Positions 36,999-46,089 of a stretch of 64,000 bases of DNA are shown piece by piece (within the stretch, counting starts at the first letter, position 1; the number at the start of each line of letters is the position of its first letter). The notes under the pieces are model-generated. The model was given only the letters and a program-made list of their open reading frames with translations. It was not told the DNA's origin and did not search any database. Origin of the DNA: Hemicordylus capensis (Eukaryota > Chordata > Lepidosauria > Squamata > Cordylidae); the NCBI RefSeq assembly GCF_027244095.1, contig NC_069661.1:114892001-114956000 (forward strand). The letters are read 5' to 3'. The translations under genes were made by a program, and so were the position numbers.

Positions 36999-38086
36999 TC
37001 TGCTCATGGGGTCGTGTAGTGTCAAGGGTGGAGGGAGTGGACTAGCGAATGACTGAGTTTGACCATGCAAGAGAGATCACAGGGGTGAAGTGTCTCCTCA
37101 CCTCACCCAGTGCAGAACAGAACCTTCCTGCTTCTTCCTTCTAAAAGGAAGCTGTCATCTCAGTAGATTGAAAACTGGGACAGAAGGGGAGTCCAGACTG
37201 TACTGCAAGGCCTAGAATATCCTTGAATAACAAGAGGCTGAACTCTCAATCAAATATCACTATACATTTAAATCAAAATAAAATGTCAAATCAACTCATT
37301 TGCTTCAGTCATATGAAGAACATGACATGAGTGTGTGTTGATGTTCCCATGTGAGCAGAAACAGGGAACAGTAAAAGCAAGCACAATATCGGCGATGGAT
37401 ACAGTGGCCTGAACGATAAATGAGGAGCTGTGGGAATGCTGTGGCTTACTTGGGAGGCAGTTCTCTCAGCTCCTGGCTTATTGACCAGGCCAACCAGGAG
37501 TTCAGGGAGCCTCGCTTACACTCCACTGGTATGCTCTGTGGACAGGATGATCTCTCTGAATTTCTTTGTTGTTCTCCCTTGAAGAGAAGAAGAGGTTCAG
37601 GCCTCACATCCTGCCTTGGGGAATGGCTATGGGTCGGAAGACTTCTCAGGGCCAGGTCAGTGCCATGGGTGTCTGCACCCAAATCTGGGCTTGAAGGATG
37701 CTCTCCAGTCAGGGTTCCCAGAGTCATCTGCTGGAGCCATGGACATCAGCAAGGGAAGAAGGCATGTCTGACAAGCCCCTTCTTCTGGCAAGAGGAAAGA
37801 AGAAAGAGAAAGAGAGAGACTTGGCCAATCCAGAGAATTCACCCTAACAGGAAATGATGTTGGACATCCAGCCTTTCTGCTCATATAATTGGGAAGCATC
37901 ACTTCAGCCTCTGGACAAAAATCTGGCTCTATACATGAGAGGGAAGGTGGGCAGAGGATTCAAAGGAAGTCATCCTTGATTTTTGTGCCTTACCTCTCCC
38001 AGATTCACTGAGGAGAACTAATCTGTGGCCAGCTGTCTTCCTCCTCGATGCTTCTGAGAGGAGAGACAAATGCTACTTAAATAACT

Positions 38087-38843
38087 ATGCCCCTGCAGCT
38101 CAGAGCAAATTGAAACCACTGAGCATGTCCTTCTATGCTGCCTGTTCTACAGAGACATTTGTGCCGCCCTTTTTTCTCCACTGCTGAACAAGCTTCCAGG
38201 GCGCACAAATCACTTCTATATTCAATTGCTGCTATCTGACTCTAACCCCCACACCACAAAGATCGTTCTGTGCGGCTGTGACTGGCATCCGGCAAAGATG
38301 AAAGCTGATGGGCTCCCCCAATTTGAGTCCTGATAACACTCCCCTCCATATTCTTTGTATCATATTAATTGCGCCATAGCAATGCATAATATTTTATTAG
38401 ATTAATGCAGTATAACTTCACCATTTAGCGTATTTTAGTGTATTTTACCATTTAGTGTAATTCCGTGTAACGTTACCATCTTTAGTAATATTCCATCTTA
38501 TGGCAACCATTATAGTTTTAACCATTCTTAATTTTAATTCTAGCTTTTTACCACATATTAAATCATTTTCAGCTATATTACTATTTAAATTCCCCTTCTA
38601 TCTTTTCTGTGCATTTTATTATGGAAAAGTATGTTTAGCAATTTTAGTTTCTTAGTAGCTTGTTTCTTTTTAGTAATTTGTCTCTTTTTAAATTGTAAGT
38701 ATTTTAAATTATTTTAAAAATTTTCACAGTAGCTGTCATCATATTTGCAATCCCCTTTATCAACATGTAACTTTTCTCCAGTATTACCTTCATTTAATGT
38801 GTAATTTTATGCTGGTCTCTGACCGTAATAAAGCTTGATTTGA
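38087..38843 (+). mobile_element. R4-like LINE 3' end with target duplication
   Basis: Flanked by a perfect 13-bp duplication TACTTAAATAACT (38074-38086, 38844-38856). Codes the same C-terminal zinc-motif region as 17373-18010 (EQIETTEHVLLCCLFYRD...LLNKLPGRTNHFYIQLL) and ends 'ctctgaccgtaataaagc' + TTGATTTGA. Most of it is the AT-rich 3' UTR. Assignment to R4/Dong is moderately sure. Confidence 0.72.
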
Positions 38844-39292
38844 TACTTAAATAACTGTCTTGTTAGAAATGGCAGCCCTCTGAAGACTAACAGGAAGTCC
38901 AAGGAGATGCTGAGCAGGAAACTAGTCCTCGCCACCCCGAAGATGGATGGCAGCTGTACATCATTGTCTCGGAAGGGTCCTGGCCACTCAGACTGTTCCT
39001 TAAAGGTAACTGAGTACAGACTTTTGTTTCCACCTGTGGCTCTTGGGATGCCTTTGGGAAGCTCACAAAGAGGCCATCAAGACTCCTGGTTTTTCTCCCA
39101 AGCATCTAGTCTTGTTCAGAATATGGGGGTCCCAGAGATTTTATGGCTAATAGCAAGAGATAAGCTAATCTTCCAGAAGTTGGTCTAATGATTGTTTAGA
39201 GCTCGTGGCCACTCCCATATCCAGTGGCACAAATTCCATGAGTTAATTATGCAGCCTGTGAAGATGTACTTGCAGTTGTCTGTCCTGTCTGT

Positions 39293-39606
39293 TTAAAAAC
39301 GGTCTCGCAGGGCGGCAGCATACCTCCTTGCCGCCCCAGTGCGCATTGGATTGAAAGTGCCCAGTGCACATGGGTGACATGTGCATGTGCACCAGGCACT
39401 TCTGGTCCGACATGCACTGGGGTGCAAGGAGGTACACTGCTGCCCCACAGGACCGTTTTTGAACACAGTGCCAGCGGGGAAAATGCAGCGGGGGGGGGCA
39501 GTAAGAGCACCCTCCCTGCTTCTTGAAGGTAACTCTCCCCCCCGGACCTTTGAACCAATTTGGAGGGCCATAAAAGGGCCTCTGAACTGGTTCATGCACA
39601 TCCCTA
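39293..39606 (-). repeat. GATGTGCACGAACC-family repeat with a hairpin
   Basis: The right end, read in reverse, is 'gggatgtgcatgaaccagtt'. The left half is an inverted repeat: 39293-39358 pairs with about 39405-39470 ('aaaaacggtc', 'tacctccttg', 'ccccagtgc' on both arms). The core 'ggtaactctccc...tgaaggt' is shared with other members of the family. Three overlapping - strand frames are by-products. Confidence 0.6.
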
Positions 39607-39924
39607 GTTTTGTTTCACAGTGGGGCTCTTCCATGTGTGTATGTTAATGTATACTGGAACCCTGATTATCCTACCAGGGTACCATCCCACCAACCAAAAT
39701 CTCTCCCATCTGAAGTATCTAAGACTAGGTCCATTCCATATTCGGTCTACTCCTGTGGAACATGGGATGCGTGCGCACACACCACAGCCCATCGACTTGA
39801 GGGAATGGGTGTTCATTCCTAACCTCTGCAAAGGACAAGTTTCCTACTGTGTAGATGTTCAGCAGCCTCTTGACAAGCCGTTTTTGTGGCTTCTGGACTC
39901 TGAGAAACAAGAGAAATGGCTTAA
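39607..39924 (-). other. Low-copy module A, upstream part
   Basis: Shares 'ggtgttcattcctaacctct' and neighbouring words with 46495-46530, and 'cacatggaagagccccac' (read in reverse) with the module near 46330. Part of a diverged low-copy duplication between about 39.6-41.6 kb and 46.2-47.1 kb. Function unknown. Confidence 0.4.
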
Positions 39925-41335
39925 GAACATCAATGCATACAAAGAGCCCTGTGGATCAGATGAAAGATATATGTAGCCCAGCACCCTGTTTCCAACAGTG
40001 AACAGCCAAATGCATCAATGAAGCCCACAAGCTGGCTGGGTATGAAGAAAACCATCTTTTCCAGCATCTGACTGCATCCAGACAGATGGTGGTTCCATGT
40101 TGCCATCCTCTCTAATAAAACGCTTGGTGTCCGTCCGTGGACGGGCACCAAGCGTGTGTTCGTGCCTCCCTGCCCTGTTCTGCGCCTGCGCGAAGCGCAG
40201 GCGCAGAACAGGGCAAGGGAGACATGAGGGCCGGCACCCGGTGGCCATCTTGGGCGGCCAGAAGCGGCCGCCCCGAAGAAGCCGGGAATGCGGGGAAGGA
40301 GGAGACTGGCCGAGGCGGTGGCAAAGCCGCCGCCTCGGCCAGAGGATGCAGCGCGGCCAAGGCGGCGGTGGAGCCGCGCCGCCGAAGCCGGGCGGGGGGA
40401 GGAGGTGACGGGGTAAGCCGGCCGAGGTGGCGGCAGAGCCGCCGCCGAGGCCTGGCACCGCCGCCGCAGCCAGGCGGCTGCGAGTCCTTGGGGCCCTTGC
40501 CCTTCCGGGGAGACCGGCCGGGAATGTGAGGCGGGGGCGGACCGGACCGGCAGCGGCGCCCCCAGAGTCTGCCCGGCCACCACCACCGCCACCGCCCACT
40601 CTCCCGCCCTCCCAGCTGCCCAAATACTCCTTCCCCGCTCCCCCCCCCGCAAATGATTAAGGGCCAAAACGGCCCAGAAGAATGCCTCCGCGGCCGCCGC
40701 CATGGCCGCCAACCGCCCTCCCAGCTGGCCGAGACTTCCTTACCCAGAGCAGCCCGCGACAGTCGGGCGATCAAAAATCCATTTTTTGCGAAGAAGAGAG
40801 GAGCTCCGGAACAGAGCTCCTCTCTGTGCTAAGCCAATGCCCAAACTGCTGCTATGGACGCAAAGGACGCAATAGGCGTCCTTTGCGTCCATAGCAGCAG
40901 TTTGGGCATTGGCTTAGCACAGAGAGGAGCTCTGTTCCGGAGCTCCTCTCTTCTTCGCAAAAAATGGATTTTTGATCGCCCGACTGTCGCGGGCTGCTTT
41001 GGGTAAGGAAGTCTCGGCCAGCTGGGAGGGCGTGGGGGGGGGGAGGCCAGAGGAAGTGGGGCGGGGGGGAACTCTCCCCTACTAGCGCCCGTTATCACAA
41101 CGGGCCTGAAACACTAGTAGCTAATAATCTTCAACTGGTCTGGCTTGCCATTCATGATTATGTCCTATAAGTAATATGTCTTATATGCTGAAGCTAGTGG
41201 CCATCACCATATCTTGTGGCAGTGGATTCCATAAGTTTACTTATGGGGTATGTCAGGAGAAAACCTTATTTCATTGTCTCTGTCCTGCACCTAACTGCTT
41301 GGGTTGAACGTCTGTCCTAGTTCGGTGAGAGAAGC
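39925..41335 (-). mobile_element. CR1 LINE 3' part, reverse orientation, split by a Helitron
   Basis: 39925-40105 is the reverse of the CR1 tail ('aacatcaatgc', 'ccctgtggatcagatg', 'cagcaccctgtttccaac') and 41118-41335 continues with 'agctagtggccatcacc' and 'cttgtggcagtggattcc' (the LWNSLPQDVV region in reverse). The Helitron at 40106-41117 interrupts it. An old, diverged copy. Confidence 0.65.
40106..41117 (+). mobile_element. Non-autonomous Helitron, family 1 copy C
   Basis: Starts TCCTCTCTAATAAAACGC, ends with hairpin GCCCGTTATCACAACGGGC + CTGAAACACTAG, flanked by A (40105) and T (41118). The first 200 bp are close to copy A, including the 41-nt hairpin at 40173-40213. Its inner inverted repeat is remarkable: arms 40714-40870 and 40876-41032 (157 bp each) differ at one base, with the 5-nt loop 'aatag'. 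The GC-rich frames on both strands (for instance 40712-39930 and 40774-40112) are not believable genes. No Rep/helicase. Confidence 0.9.
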
Positions 41336-41500
41336 AAAGACATTCCTCTGTAGTACTCAAACCTTTCACAAATACTAATATACCCTTGCAGGCTTCTTTG
41401 GGCTAAACTGAACAGCCCCCAACCATGCCCCCCACCAGCTCCCAGGGAAGGTGATCCAGCTCTATGATCCCTGGAGTTGCCCTTCAAATGAGAAAAGTAC

Positions 41501-41580
41501 CTGGGTGAACTGGTGGTATAGTCCAACTCCTCCTCCTCATTGCTGCCGTGTGGCGTCTTGGCCCTTGGGATGAAAGAACT
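41501..41580 (-). other. Exon-like cassette, module A
   Basis: On the - strand a pyrimidine-rich acceptor (tttctcctctctctcattcacag) is followed by 80 nt coding SSFIPRAKTPHGSNEEEELD + YTTSSP and then CAG/GTACTT, a fair donor. Starting phase 0 and ending with two bases over. Diverged relatives lie at 43600-43675 and 46935-47019. The acidic cluster is kept best in the first two. I do not recognise the protein; it may be an exon of a decayed or unknown tandem gene. Confidence 0.35.
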
Positions 41581-42344
41581 CTGTGAATGAGAGAGAGGAG
41601 AAAAATGGGTGCTTTGAGCTTTCCAGGGCTTCAAAAGGCCTTAGACATCACTGCCTTAGTCATTACCAGGTGAGCTTAATGTAGGAAGTGGACCAGAAGC
41701 GGCCATTTTATGTCACAGAACAGCCACGGGGAGGTTGATTCAGAACCACAGCATGCCAATTTCAAAGGCAAAGAGCTGCTTTAGAGGTGATATTTGTCAG
41801 GGAAAGCACCAGAGGCAAGTGTTACTGCACACCCCATTCCCACATTGGATTCCCACCCCCCACTTGTGGATGCTTTGTGATTTTATCTGGTCTGCTTAAT
41901 GCCTTGAATGCTTTTCTTAATAACATGTGTGAACAACTGTGTAAAGACCTGCATTTTTATTGATTTTTTTGTTTCTTTTATGATTTTCAATTTAGTTCAT
42001 ATTTGATGGGTTTACTTGATTTTGCTAGGGGTTTTCTTTTGTTTTCTATTTTGGTTTATACTTTTGTGTGCTTTTATTGCAAAAAATTAAAGATGACTTT
42101 AACTATTAGGTCCAGACAGAAGTTGCAAGGTTTTCTATTTCCTCTCTGAGGCCATTTTGTTTAATGTTCTACCATTGTGATTCATATTAACAAAATGGCT
42201 GCCATGGTGGCAGGCCTTAGTTTAACAAAAACACACCATAGTAGCAGCATATCCCAGTCTTATGATTAAAGCAAATGGCTTTCGACAGTAATGGCTGGAA
42301 CGAGGTGCTCCGATATGCAAGTTAAAGCATATATAGTTCATTAA
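41581..42344. other. No recognisable feature
   Basis: Unique-looking DNA; AT-rich after 41880. Nothing supported. Confidence 0.3.
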
Positions 42345-42600
42345 AGCACTAAGATAAAGGTAAAGTGTGCCATCAAGTCGATTTCGACTCCTGGCGCCCA
42401 CAGAGCTCTATGGTTTTCTTTGGTAGAATACAGGAGGGGAGAATACATTTTCTTTTGGTAGAATACATTGCCTCCTCCCACGCAGTATGAGATGATGCCT
42501 TTCAGCATCTTCCTATATCGCTGCTGCCCAATATAGTACCAGCAGGGATTCAAACCGGCAACTTTCTGCTTGTTAGTCAAGCATTTCTCCGCTACTACAG
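42345..42600 (-). mobile_element. Sauria-type SINE, reverse orientation
   Basis: On the + strand 'gtgtgccatcaagtcgattt' and 'cgactcctggcg' are the reverse of the BovB-like tail; 'atgagatgatgcctttcagc', 'atatcgctgctgccc' are the body; 'ggattcaaaccggcaac' is the reversed tRNA B box. An internal piece ('tggtagaataca') is duplicated at 42423 and 42456. The sense copy is at 60592-60835. Confidence 0.82.
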
Positions 42601-42660
42601 TCAGTCAAAGTGAATATAAACAGTCTTTTTTTTTAGCCAAAAGCAAAACAATCATTTGAT

Positions 42661-43075
42661 GATTAAAAAACCTTCCAGTTTAAGCCGAGAGTTTAGGGCA
42701 TTTCACTTTGGCTCAAGCTCCACAAAGCCTGGAAACTGGAACCAAAGGCTGATGCCTTAACAGAAGAACAATGTGATTAGTAAGAATATTGTTCAATGTT
42801 ACAAATTGCGCTGCCTTACAACTTGTCCACCATGGATCCACATGGGCATCTTTGGTGCTCTCCATCTTCCACATCTTAATTTGGGCCTAAAGACCAAGGA
42901 AATGTATGGGTGCATGGAGGGCAAATTATGAACACAATTTGCAACACGCACAACATCATTACTGATCAGGTGGAATGTTTGTTGAGGCATTTCCCGGCTT
43001 TGTGGAGCTTGAGCCAAAATGAAGAGGTAGCCTTAACTCTGGTCTTAAGTCAGCAGGTTTTTGGACCATCAGATT
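42661..43075. repeat. Imperfect foldback repeat
   Basis: 'tttggctcaagctccacaaa' + 'gcctgg' at about 42706-42732 is the inverse of 'ccggctttgtggagcttgag' at about 42992-43017; weaker matches ('cagtaatgatgttgtgcg', 'caaattg') extend the arms to roughly 42815 and 42935. The loop is about 120 bp. Confidence 0.55.
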
Positions 43076-43185
43076 GCCATAGTTTGAGAAAAGGACATTT
43101 ATCAACACCGTACTGGCAAACGAATACCCACCCCAATGAAACATTTAGTACTGATTTTAATAAAGATACAGTGAAATATATTATA

Positions 43186-43260
43186 CCAGCTGATCCAGCA
43201 CAGAGCATCTGTGCCTCTAGTTCGTCACTGCCACCACCTCACCCACCCCCCAAGCCAGTG
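43186..43260 (-). mobile_element. Helitron 3' end remnant, family 2
   Basis: Read in reverse it ends GCACAGATGCTCTGTGC + TGGATCAGCTGG followed by T: a hairpin plus CTGG, fitting the Helitron CTRR end, and matching the 3' end of the copy at 53343. The right boundary is uncertain. Confidence 0.5.
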
Positions 43261-43261
43261 A

Positions 43262-43395
43262 TTTTGGCGACTTTGCTAGCGGGGAAAACCGGGGTGGGGG
43301 GGGTTAAGGGCACTCTCCCTGCTCCTTAAAAGGTAACACCACCACTCCCGCTGCCAAACCGGCCGAACACAGGACCATGCACATCCCTATTCCTG
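43262..43395 (-). repeat. Interspersed repeat of the GATGTGCACGAACC family
   Basis: Read in reverse, begins 'gggatgtgcatggtcctg' and holds the 'ttaccttttaaggagcaggg' + 'agagtgc' core shared with the copies at 2903 and 39293. Next to a Helitron end. Confidence 0.55.
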
Positions 43396-43510
43396 ACATA
43401 TGAACACCTCTGTTGGATCAGAAGACAGGAAAGTGTATTCCAGCACCCTGTTTTCAAGAGGGAACAGCTGGATGCCTTCAGGATGTGACGGGGAGAGAAA
43501 ATACATCCTT
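43396..43510 (-). mobile_element. CR1 LINE tail, reverse orientation
   Basis: 'catatgaacacctctgttgg', 'cagcaccctgttttcaa' and 'agctggatgccttcaggat' are the reversed CR1 3' tail. Truncated. Confidence 0.55.
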
Positions 43511-43920
43511 GAATAGTGGTCAGAGTTCTAAGAACTAAACACTAAAAAGCCCCAATGCCCCACTGGGTTCACGGGGAAGATTCTCCAGTTCCATAATCAC
43601 TTGAAACATTAATTTGAGGAACTGGTGGTACATCTCCCATCTAAGTCGTCATCCTCTGTGCTGACTAGCAATAGGCCAGCCTCTTAGGTAAAAGAATCCT
43701 ACACCTGAGTGGGTATTATACATCCCAAAACGGACATGGGGGAGCCTGATTCTGCATGAGGGCATGAACACTTTGGAGGCAATATTCTGCATGCTGTTAC
43801 AGACACCCCAGTCCTTTCCTTCTTTCCTATATTTATTAAACTATTCTCTGCTTCAGATTTAGATACAGGCTTACTGCTGCAGCTGACAAGAGGAAGAGAT
43901 AATGCTGGCCAAGGATATTG
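43511..43920 (-). other. Low-copy module C with exon-like segment
   Basis: 43600-43675 read in reverse ('cacagaggatgacgacttag' + 'atgggagatgtaccaccagtt') aligns with the acidic cassette at 41501-41580, coding EDDDLDGRCTTSS in one frame. Splice sites are poorer here. Otherwise unassigned. Confidence 0.35.
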
Positions 43921-43925
43921 TGAAT

Positions 43926-44110
43926 AGAGGTGTACACGAACCCAAAAACGCAGTTCGGTTTGAATTCAAATCGAATTTTAACCGTACTGTATTCATTCGG
44001 TTCAGTCTAACCAACCGGCCAGTCCAGTCCATTTGGCTTGAACCTGTTCAGTGGTTCAAGCAGCAATACTTGTAAAGGGGAATCTAGCGAGGATTTCCCT
44101 GTACCAGTAA
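43926..44110 (+). repeat. Interspersed repeat of the GATGTGCACGAACC family
   Basis: Starts 'gaggtgtacacgaaccc' and continues through repeated 'cggttc/gaaccg' words. The 3' part has 'gcaatacttgtaaagggg'. Non-coding. Confidence 0.45.
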
Positions 44111-44111
44111 A

Positions 44112-44245
44112 AGGAAAAAGGGAAAGTACCATTGAGTCGCTGTCGACTCCTGGCGACCACAGAGCCATATGTTTTTCTTGATAGAATACAGGAAGGGTTT
44201 ACCATTGCCTTCTTATGCAGTATGAGATGATGCCTTTCAGCATCA
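44112..44245 (-). mobile_element. Sauria-type SINE, truncated, reverse orientation
   Basis: 'accattgagtcgctgtcgac', 'ctcctggcgaccacagag', 'gatagaatacagg' and 'atgagatgatgcctttcagc' are the reversed tail and body of the family seen at 60592-60835. The tRNA head is missing. Confidence 0.78.
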
Positions 44246-46089
44246 GGGAAATCCACCGAAGGGCGGTGAAGGAGCAGTGAGAAAGGTAGTATAAGGTTTT
44301 TACCAGATGGCGTGGCTACCAACACCACTGCTTGTCGCCCCCTAGTGCAGCCCAATCGTCACTGCATCTGTCTTCAAGCAGTCTGCCCATGCAGCATATG
44401 GGGGCACGGTTCCATCCTTTGCAGATGCTCAACCTTATCAATAAAGGCTGAAGAAAGGGGGCCAGGGTAAAGTTGTTACAACTGATAAGAAACTTCCTGT
44501 ACCAAACTAGGGGTACCAGAGAGATAAGGGCCATAATGTGGAGTCAACCATGATGGCAGGACCAGAGGATGAGGACAGAACGACATATTCTGAGACCAGT
44601 TGGTGTGGGAGATGACATAATTGCACCCCAATGACATATGAGAAGGGAGAAACCCTCAAAACGATCAACATCCTAGAAGACTATAAGAAGTGGAAGTCTG
44701 GTCCAGAAGATGAGAGGGCAGATCCCAGAAGACATGCCGTCTCCCCTCTCCAGTGCTGCAGCATTTCTCACTCCCCAGCTTCATCATCAAACCCCATCAT
44801 CTTTACTGAAGGGAGAAACTGAATTAGCCATTTATTGTTTTCCCTGCTTGTTTGGTAATGGACTTTCCCCTCTGTCCTTTTCCTCTTCCCGCTTCCCTCC
44901 TCCTTCCCTACAAAACTGCCTCACATTTAAGTAAAATTGTTAGTCTTTCCCTGCCAGAACCCAGTCATTGCTGTGTCTGTTTGAATCTATTTCTCCCCCC
45001 CCAAAAAAATCAAGATTTTATTAATTTCTATTGAGAGAATTCAAAAGGCAAGAGAAAAAATTGAATCAGAGAGATTGAAGACATCTCTAAGCTTCTATAT
45101 ACTGTAGTAAAATACAATTGAAAAAATACAGATTTACTATCTATATCATAAGAATTGATCGTGTAATAACAATCAGATTTAGGACTGGTTTATGTGTTCT
45201 TTCAGATATCAAACCGAGTTTCAACCAACAGACATTAAATAATTACTTCAATGCAGCTTTTCATTAGTTAGTACATTCTAAAAAAGAGGCAGGGGGAGAG
45301 AAAAAGAAAAAGAAGGAATCTTAAAATTATCATCTTAGAAAGATTAACATAAAAAGATAAGATTATGTATCATAAATAGGTGCATAACCAAAAGACTGCC
45401 TGAAACAGTCAGTCTGCAAACTCAACTACACTGTAGACCAAAAAATGAAAAAGATGTTTTGTCAATCAGCCAGTCCAATAGTCAGAGCTGTCTATAAGTT
45501 CAAAAAAAAGGAAAGGTCATACAGCCAAAACTTTTTTTGAATCTAAAAACAAAAATATCCACTTTCTTCTAAAGCCCAAAGGTCGGTGCCCATCTATGTT
45601 TGATTCGGTTAGAGAGAAATTCAACTGTGAACAGTATTAAACACATATTTCTCAAGTAAAAGTTATAAAAGACATCTTTGGTCTGGTTCCTTGCACTCTT
45701 CACACATTTATAAGCCAGAATCCCTCAGAGTGGGTAAGAACCTCTTTGGTTCGTAACAATGCATATGTCGGGGGGGGGGAGACCCCCGATCATCACATGT
45801 TGCACTCCCCTGAGAGGAACCAAACCTCATAAATCTACTTATTTTAGATGTCCTCTTCTGTCCTATTGCTGCAGAACAGGAATAGATAATATTTTTTTAA
45901 AAAAGAAGGGACAATTAGGATGACAGAATCAAAAATAAGGTTCAGCCAAAAGTGTTGTTTGGGCCTATGAGCTTTGATATGAAGGGATGGCCCTTGCATA
46001 GAAGAGATGCCTCTGAGATCAAGAGACTTCAGATATTTGCTGGAAAGAACCCTCTGGGCAGCACCTGAGGTAAATCAGTGTTTTAAGGA
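44246..46089. other. No gene seen; possible L1 3' UTR in part
   Basis: 44996-45760 is A-rich on the + strand and starts 'aaaaaaatcaagattttatt', which in reverse would be a polyadenylation region of a LINE; I cannot confirm a family. A G-run lies at 45770. The rest is unique-looking. Confidence 0.3.

Larger units (their letters stand above)
34596..39292 (+). repeat. Low-copy repeat unit, copy 2, interrupted by LINEs
   Basis: Begins with the block shared with 21900-22080 and includes the block at 38845-38885 shared with 22108-22150. A CR1 (35385-36998) and an R4-like LINE (38087-38843) are inserted. The uninterrupted unit is about 2.3 kb. Open frames such as 37420-37857 (+) show no recognisable domain. 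From about 39190 the - strand looks like the end of a CR1 ORF ('cacaaattccatgagttaat' corresponds to LWNSL). I cannot say whether the unit is a dead gene or a transposon. Confidence 0.45.

Noticed and set aside
37420-37857. 145-codon + frame in the low-copy unit
   Set aside because: No domain, overlapping - strand frames of similar length, composition not clearly coding; kept only as part of the unit.
39930-40774. 220-260-codon frames on the - strand
   Set aside because: They cross the Helitron boundary into a CR1 fragment and reflect GC-rich composition only.
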